DNA from: a virus
Strand: one strand, 5' to 3'
DNA: 33,344 nucleotides
Virus record (IMG/VR): IMGVR_UViG_3300031521_000228
Coordinates: 1 to 33,344 of that record
Of the stretch, positions 28,523-33,344 are shown one piece after another. Below the pieces are notes generated by a model. The model was not told the DNA's origin, did not search any database, and saw only the letters and a list, made by a program, of their open reading frames with translations. The number at the start of each line of letters is the position of its first letter. The stretch's first letter is position 1. Both the position numbers and the translations under genes were made by a program.

Positions 28523-29151
28523 TTTATTATACGGCAAATACTGAAAATGTATTGTTTGAAGAAAAAGTAAAACAAACAATAATAAAGAATTCCAATGGAT
28601 TGCCTATAATTTCGGTGTCTAGAAAACCAACGGATTTTGGTAATAATATATGTGTTGGAGAAATTCCGGTATGTTATGCAAATGGAATTCGACAACTTTT
28701 ACTTGGATTGAAATTATGCAAAACAAAATACGCCATTGCCGCCGAATCAGACTGTTTATATCCTCCGGAATATTTTTCCCACGTACCATTATATGATAAT
28801 AGAATGTATAGATATAGAAATGTAAAAGTTATATATCAGTGGGAATCTAAAAAATTTAAAGGAAAATTTTGGGAAAAAGCATTTACTGAAGGAGCGCAAA
28901 TGGCGGGTGTCGAATATTGGATAAATTCAATTGAAAACCAAGTTGATGGTGGTGATTGGAAAAATACCAAAAATCCTCCGATTATATTTGAAAGACATTT
29001 AATACCTCGATATTCGTGGAACTCGGTTAATCCGGTTATAACGATAAAAACTAAAAGCAACATAAGTAAATATACAACGAAAACAGGAATTTCGTTTGAT
29101 ACAGTTCCTTATTGGGGTTCTGAAAAAGAAATTCAGGAGTGGTTATCATGA
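28501..29151 (+). CDS. Putative glycosyltransferase-like protein
   Basis: 216 residues; ATG with AAGGA upstream, overlapping the preceding gene by 22 nt. IIYYTANTE, then LLLGLKLCKTKYAIAAESDCLYPPEYFSHVP, is the nucleotide-sugar-binding pattern of GT-A folds with ESD as the DxD-like metal site. VDGGDWKNTKNPPIIFERHLIPRYSW could form the acceptor side. Family not certain. Confidence 0.6.
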   Translation: MDEATTIIYYTANTENVLFEEKVKQTIIKNSNGLPIISVSRKPTDFGNNICVGEIPVCYANGIRQLLLGLKLCKTKYAIAAESDCLYPPEYFSHVPLYDNRMYRYRNVKVIYQWESKKFKGKFWEKAFTEGAQMAGVEYWINSIENQVDGGDWKNTKNPPIIFERHLIPRYSWNSVNPVITIKTKSNISKYTTKTGISFDTVPYWGSEKEIQEWLS

Positions 29152-29639
29152 AAATAAGCTATAAATGGGGAAGTCATCTTGTAGCTCTAACAAAAGTTAT
29201 TCCAATAACAACAGGGGATGTATTGGAAATGGGAACTGGGCTATATAGCACACCATATCTTCATTGGGCTTGTTTTGGAAAAAGAAAATTAGTTTCTTAT
29301 GATAACAACCCCACCTATATTAAATATGCAATGCCTTTTTCAAATAATGAACATCAAGTAATATTTGTTGAAAAATGGGAGGATGCGAATATCGAAAAAG
29401 AATGGGACGTTGCATTAATAGATAATGAACCGTCTTATAGACGCAAAGAGGAAATTAAAAGATTATCTTCTTATTCGAAATATATAATTGTCCACGATAC
29501 CGAAGATAGAAATTTAAAAGATTATATGTTTGACGAAATATATCCATTATTTAAATATAGATATGATTTTAGTCAGGTTCGACCTCAAACAACTGTTCTG
29601 AGTAATTTCACAAGTTTAGAAAATTTATGGAGCAAATAA
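29148..29639 (+). CDS. SAM-dependent methyltransferase-like protein
   Basis: 163 residues; ATG at 29148 overlaps the previous TGA, GGAG upstream. VLEMGTGLYSTPYLHW is a motif I loop (GxGxxST), VSYDNNP the acidic residue after strand 2, DVALIDNEPSYRR strand 4 and YIIVHDTED strand 5. These fit a compact Rossmann methyltransferase. Substrate unknown; company of sugar transferases suggests a glycan. Confidence 0.65.
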   Translation: MKISYKWGSHLVALTKVIPITTGDVLEMGTGLYSTPYLHWACFGKRKLVSYDNNPTYIKYAMPFSNNEHQVIFVEKWEDANIEKEWDVALIDNEPSYRRKEEIKRLSSYSKYIIVHDTEDRNLKDYMFDEIYPLFKYRYDFSQVRPQTTVLSNFTSLENLWSK

Positions 29640-29643
29640 AAAA

Positions 29644-30282
29644 ATGAACGCCCTCAAGTATATAGCCGATAAATATAATTTAGATATTACACAACCTAGT
29701 CCTATAGAGATAGAAAATGTGGGAAGAAATATTTTAGGGTATTGGTTTAAAGATTTGGGATTTATGAGAGGTGTTGAATTGGGGGTTGAAAAAGGATTAT
29801 TTTCTAAGATTCTATTGGATGCAAATCCTGAAATGGAATTAAATTGTGTGGATTCATGGAAATTTTATTCTGAATATAATGCTCGTTTAAATACTCCTGA
29901 TTTGCCAAAAAGATTCGAAGAAACGCAAGAAAGACTAAAGGGATACAATGTAAAATATCACAAAATGTTTAGTCAGGACGCAGTTAAAAGATTTGAAGAT
30001 AACTCTTTGGATTTCATATATATTGATGCCAACCATGATTTACCTTGGGTAATGAATGACATACTCTGGTGGGAAAAGAAAGTTCGTCCCGGCGGAATTG
30101 TTTGTGGACATGACTATATTAGAGTTGGAACAGGAAATACAAAAAATTTTACGATTGAAGCGGTAAATTGGTATACAGAATTAAAGCCAATTAAAACTTG
30201 GTTTTTATTAGGTACTAAAGCAAAAGTTCCCGGAAGAATTAGAGACGATGCTCGTTCTTGGCTGTGGGTAAAGGAAGGATAA
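29644..30282 (+). CDS. Class I methyltransferase (Methyltransf_24/TylF-like)
   Basis: 212 residues. GVELGVEKGLFSKILL (motif I), LNCVDSWKFY, LDFIYIDANHDLPWVMNDILWWEKKVRPGGIVCGHDY is the typical core of sugar O-methyltransferases of the Methyltransf_24/TylF group (FIYIDAxHxxxxxxxDIxxWxxxVxPGGxxxGHDY). It would move a methyl group from SAM to a sugar hydroxyl. Complete; abuts the next gene. Confidence 0.8.
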   Translation: MNALKYIADKYNLDITQPSPIEIENVGRNILGYWFKDLGFMRGVELGVEKGLFSKILLDANPEMELNCVDSWKFYSEYNARLNTPDLPKRFEETQERLKGYNVKYHKMFSQDAVKRFEDNSLDFIYIDANHDLPWVMNDILWWEKKVRPGGIVCGHDYIRVGTGNTKNFTIEAVNWYTELKPIKTWFLLGTKAKVPGRIRDDARSWLWVKEG

Positions 30283-31128
30283 ATGAATCTTTATTTTGGA
30301 AAATCTTCATCGTTTGGAATCAACAGGGTTATTGATGCCTTACTTAAAACTTATCCTATGACTTTTAATCGAGTTCAGGATGACAAAGAGGCAGAGATTG
30401 TTATTATCCATGCGACAGGAAGAAAGAATCATATAACAGAATATGCTCAAAACTTAGTAAAAGAAGGAAAGGAATATATTGTAATTCAATACGTTCTTGG
30501 GAGCAGTAGAAACCCAGACCCTAAAGATTGGATGCCCTTATGGAACGGTGCTAAATTTGTCTGGAGTTATTATGACTTAGGAAATTATGTCTCCAACTTC
30601 TACCATGCCCCTCTCGGTTCTAATTTTAATATTTTTTATCCTGAAAATGCTGAGAAGAGATATACTGTCGGAACGATTGGAAATTGTTATAAAGCAGAAT
30701 GTATTGGTGAAAATCATCTTGCCGTTTGGTTGGTTGGTGGAAGAGCCTTGCATATTGGTGAAAAGTTTACATCTAATCCGATAGTTAATTATGTCTCCAA
30801 TGTTAAAGATGATGAATTGAGAGTGTTATATAACCAATGCAACTATTTTTCATCCTTGAGAAGAAAAGATGGATTTGAGATTCCTGCTATAGAATCTTTA
30901 TTATGCGGTGTCAGACCGGTAATGTTAGACACCCCTAATTATAGACAATGGTTTGATGGACTATCCGAATTTATTCCCGAAAAGTCAGTTGGTGAAACCG
31001 TTGGGAATCTTAAGCGTTTATATAAAAGACCTCCCAGAGAAGTTACCATAGAGGAAATTAATGAAACTAAAAATCGTTTTAATTGGGATAAAATAATGAA
31101 AGGATTTTGGGAAAGATGTACGATTTAA
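30283..31128 (+). CDS. GT-B type glycosyltransferase
   Basis: 281 residues; GGAAGGA upstream of ATG. N-terminal Rossmann-like half (AEIVIIHATGR, YIVIQYVLGSS), APLGSNFNIFYP linker, then GTIGNCYKAECIGE and KDGFEIPAIESLLCGVRPVMLDTPNYRQW, the E-x7-E-like donor-binding block of GT-B enzymes (usually G-F-E-x-P-x-x-E). The short length suggests a trimmed GT4-type enzyme. Overlaps the next gene by 13 nt. Confidence 0.75.
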   Translation: MNLYFGKSSSFGINRVIDALLKTYPMTFNRVQDDKEAEIVIIHATGRKNHITEYAQNLVKEGKEYIVIQYVLGSSRNPDPKDWMPLWNGAKFVWSYYDLGNYVSNFYHAPLGSNFNIFYPENAEKRYTVGTIGNCYKAECIGENHLAVWLVGGRALHIGEKFTSNPIVNYVSNVKDDELRVLYNQCNYFSSLRRKDGFEIPAIESLLCGVRPVMLDTPNYRQWFDGLSEFIPEKSVGETVGNLKRLYKRPPREVTIEEINETKNRFNWDKIMKGFWERCTI

Positions 31129-32075
31129 GCATATTAATTCCGGCGAGGAACGAAGAATTTCTAATTCGGACTATTCGGGATATTTTCGAAAACAGTTCCG
31201 AGAAAACTGAAGTGATTGTTGTTTTAGACGGTCAATGGCCGGTGGAACCGATACCAGACCATCCTAGATTAACAATTATATATCATTCAGATAGCATTGG
31301 GCAGAGAGCGGCAACCAACGAAGCGGCTAGATTATCCAACTCAAAATACGTTATGAAGGTTGATGCCCACTGTGCCTTTGATAAAGATTTTGACACAAAG
31401 ATGCTAAACGATATGAGGGATAATTGGACAATGATTCCTCTTATGAAAAATCTTCACGCTTTCAATTGGGTCTGTGAAAATGGTCATAGTCGTTATCAAT
31501 CTCCATCCGGTGTTTGTGCTGAATGCGGAAAACCGACAAAAAAAGATATAGTTTGGATTTCTAAAAATAATCCCAAAAGCACATCATATAGATTCGATAC
31601 CGATTTACATTTTCAGTATTGGAATGAATATAAAGAAAAACAAAAAGGTCAATTGGTTGAAAGTATGAGCGCACAAGGTTCGTGTTTTATGCTGACCAAA
31701 GAAAAATATTTTGAATTAAATATTTGTGATGAAAAGCATGGTTCATGGGGGGCGCAAGGAACAGAGGTGGCATTAGCGACATGGCTTTCTGGCGGAAAAC
31801 TAATTATAAATAAAAACACATGGTATGCTCACTTATTTAGAACAGCCGGTGGTGATTTTGGATTCCCCTATCCTAACCTCGGAATAGAAAAAGCAAGAAA
31901 ATATTCTAAGGAAATATGGTTTAATAATAAACACAAGAAACAAATCTATCCGCTATCATGGCTGATAGAAAAGTTTAGTCCTATCCCCGACTGGAATGAC
32001 GAATCTGGAAAAGAGATATTAAATAAAGTTATAGAATCGGGAAAAATTTTCTATGACTCAAAGAAAAGACCATAA
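31116..32075 (+). CDS. Family 2 glycosyltransferase with inserted zinc knuckle
   Basis: 319 residues from ATG 31116. LSILIPARNE (4-13), VVLDG (35-39) and D83-A-H85 match GT2. Between the DxH motif and the acceptor region sits an insert with C120-x3-H124 ... C134-x2-C137, a zinc knuckle, not found in its paralog at 27593. Ends PLSWLIEKFSPIPDW. The insert may bind the acceptor or a partner. Confidence 0.85.
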   Translation: MYDLSILIPARNEEFLIRTIRDIFENSSEKTEVIVVLDGQWPVEPIPDHPRLTIIYHSDSIGQRAATNEAARLSNSKYVMKVDAHCAFDKDFDTKMLNDMRDNWTMIPLMKNLHAFNWVCENGHSRYQSPSGVCAECGKPTKKDIVWISKNNPKSTSYRFDTDLHFQYWNEYKEKQKGQLVESMSAQGSCFMLTKEKYFELNICDEKHGSWGAQGTEVALATWLSGGKLIINKNTWYAHLFRTAGGDFGFPYPNLGIEKARKYSKEIWFNNKHKKQIYPLSWLIEKFSPIPDWNDESGKEILNKVIESGKIFYDSKKRP

Positions 32076-32103
32076 AAAACTTAGTGTAATTTAAGGGCAA
32101 TTT

Positions 32104-32202
32104 ATAGATACTCATTATAGGGTATTGGATAAACATGATAATGTGGAAAGTGAGACACTTAAAAAATTAATTATAAGTGGGGAAAATTTTATAAATAAAT
32201 AA
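32104..32202 (+). CDS. Possible small protein before the tail spike
   Basis: A frame open from 32095 to the TAA at 32200 reads as protein (DKHDNVESETLKKLIISGENFINK). AAGGG (32093-32097) would favour a start at ATA 32104; a TTG at 32125 has weaker AGGG upstream. With no ATG this is uncertain. If ATA is used it is another non-standard start in this genome. The helical end recalls short tail-associated peptides. Confidence 0.3.
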   Translation: MDTHYRVLDKHDNVESETLKKLIISGENFINK

Positions 32203-32217
32203 TGTGAAGGAGGGAAT

Positions 32218-33344
32218 ATGACCATATCTGGAAGTGCAGTTTGGGGTCATGTAACAGGAGTTACTCAATCAAACGTTCGAACCTTTACAGGCAATTGGAC
32301 AGGCACAGGAACAATAGAAAATAGTGGAGATGCGGAAAGAATAGCATTACACTCTGCCCAGTATATGGAAGGAGAAGTTGTAAACACCGGAATAAAAACA
32401 GTTTCATTATCTCAAAACGTATATGATGCTGGAGACATGGCTATTATAAAATATCGACATGGGGTGGATTCCGCTTCCTGTCTTGCCGCATCATGGAACA
32501 ATTATACTGTTCCTTTTGGTTCTTTAGGCTACGTTCAAATTAGAATTGAATCTATTGTAACCGGAAATACATATTTTGTTTCCACGTCCGGTAGTGATGC
32601 TCACACTGGATTAAGTGAAGCACAAGCGTTTAGAAATATTCAAACGGCATTAAACACAGTTGCGGCTGGAGATGCTATTGTTGTTGCATCTGGAACATAT
32701 ACGGAAGCTCTTACAATAGTAAAAACCGGGACATCGACAAAACCAATATATATACATGCCAGCACTAATTTAGGGGTGACAGTTAATGCGGGAAGTTCTA
32801 AATCAATTAGGACAAGTGGAGCGAAAAGTGACTACGTTATAGATGGATTTAGATTTATTTCAACATCTTCGGATGGTCAGGATACCCCTTATAATGCAAC
32901 AATTAGTCTCTCGTATAATTATTGGGGAGACGGAGATGCTTTTGAGGTTGGTAATGATAGATTTACGATTCGTAATTGTTATATTGAAGGTAGTGTATAT
33001 ATTTACGGTTCGGATTGTCTCGTAGAGAACTGCGAATTTAATGGAACAAGTATTCAATATAATGCTATTACAGAAAGGTCACAACCTAGCGAAAATAATA
33101 TTTTTAGAAATAATATTATTCATGATTATCTTCAGAGAGGGGGATGGACATTATCCTACGTCCACAATTCTCTTTGGCAAGGTAATACACTTTACAATAT
33201 TGGAAGTAGTAGTGTGGGTGGAAGTGGTATTGACTGTGATGGTGCGGGTCATGCTAATTACGGATGCAATATAATCAACAATATATTCTACAATATTCAG
33301 GGTGAATGCGCTATACTAATGGAAAATGGATTCGATTCAACCAT
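32218..33344 (+). CDS. Beta-helix tail spike / tail fibre, partial
   Basis: At least 375 residues, running off the window; AAGGAGGG upstream of ATG. After an N-terminal adaptor-like part (about 1-120, Thr/Ser/Gly-rich), TYFVSTSGSDAHTG...FRNIQTAL and GDAIVVASGTYTEALTI is the classic entry of a right-handed parallel beta-helix (pectate-lyase fold), followed by Asn-rich turns (IRNCYIEG, VENCEFNG, FRNNIIHD, WQGNTLYN, INNIFYN). Such spikes bind and often cleave host surface polysaccharide. The active site and the C-terminus are not visible here. Confidence 0.85.
   Translation, partial: MTISGSAVWGHVTGVTQSNVRTFTGNWTGTGTIENSGDAERIALHSAQYMEGEVVNTGIKTVSLSQNVYDAGDMAIIKYRHGVDSASCLAASWNNYTVPFGSLGYVQIRIESIVTGNTYFVSTSGSDAHTGLSEAQAFRNIQTALNTVAAGDAIVVASGTYTEALTIVKTGTSTKPIYIHASTNLGVTVNAGSSKSIRTSGAKSDYVIDGFRFISTSSDGQDTPYNATISLSYNYWGDGDAFEVGNDRFTIRNCYIEGSVYIYGSDCLVENCEFNGTSIQYNAITERSQPSENNIFRNNIIHDYLQRGGWTLSYVHNSLWQGNTLYNIGSSSVGGSGIDCDGAGHANYGCNIINNIFYNIQGECAILMENGFDST

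Noticed and set aside
32843-33274. Nested frames inside the tail spike
   Set aside because: Out-of-frame shadows of a continuous beta-helix coding frame.
1-33344. CRISPR array, integrase, insertion sequence or toxin-antitoxin pair
   Set aside because: No regularly spaced repeats, no recombinase or transposase motifs, and no recognisable toxin-antitoxin genes were seen on either strand.

Overview
This window is part of a low-GC, strictly lytic-looking tailed phage genome (Caudoviricetes). Phage identity rests on a large terminase, a portal protein, a zinc-finger protein in the small-terminase position, a ClpP-type protease, a cell-wall lysin and a beta-helix tail spike. A Gram-positive, Bacillota-like host is inferred from strong AGGAGG ribosome sites, frequent GTG/TTG starts, five near-consensus TTGACA-N17-TAnnAT promoters that all carry the extended -10 TG typical of sigma-A, and a GH25 muramidase. 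I see no integrase, repressor, CRISPR array or insertion sequence. Major capsid and tail-tube genes are not in this window. Every convincing gene is on the + strand.

Layout. 1-98: the tail of a gene, then a terminator. 151-1480: no convincing gene; an extremely AT-rich hairpin-rich stretch, then a structured stretch of about 600 nt behind a promoter-like sequence, a candidate large noncoding RNA. 1493-3533: SF2 helicase plus a small protein resembling its C-terminal domain. 3599-8294: many small genes in two promoter-led units, including a small alarmone-hydrolase-like HD protein, a second HD phosphohydrolase and a four-helix membrane protein, ending at a terminator. 8341-11606: a single-chain RNA polymerase of the YonO/QDE-1 type with a DFDGD active site, coupled to a zinc-ribbon protein. 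11657-13578: small proteins, a P-loop protein and an HU-like protein. 13561-13897: a strong promoter driving a structured leader, tRNA-Gly(UCC) and a long hairpin. 13950-17210: exonuclease, exported protein, and a PhoH ATPase that seems to start at ATT. 17279-18149: a GIY-YIG homing endonuclease framed by hairpins. 18181-24614: ClpP-like protease, small and large terminase, a second endonuclease preceded by a compact promoter-driven RNA, and the portal. 24614-27498: a GH25+NAGPA lysin and accessory proteins. 27593-32075: six sugar- and methyl-transfer genes. 32218-end: a beta-helix tail spike, cut by the window edge.

How it may work together (inference). Host sigma-A promoters would drive the helicase, HD-protein and RNA units, giving early expression. 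The phage polymerase, placed just behind a terminator with no promoter of its own in the gap, would be made by read-through and could transcribe later genes. A recurrent intergenic hairpin (ATAAAA-N6-TTTTAT, nine exact copies) is a candidate signal for that polymerase, or a translation or processing element. The glycosyltransferase/methyltransferase cassette between lysin and tail spike may decorate virion or host-surface glycans.
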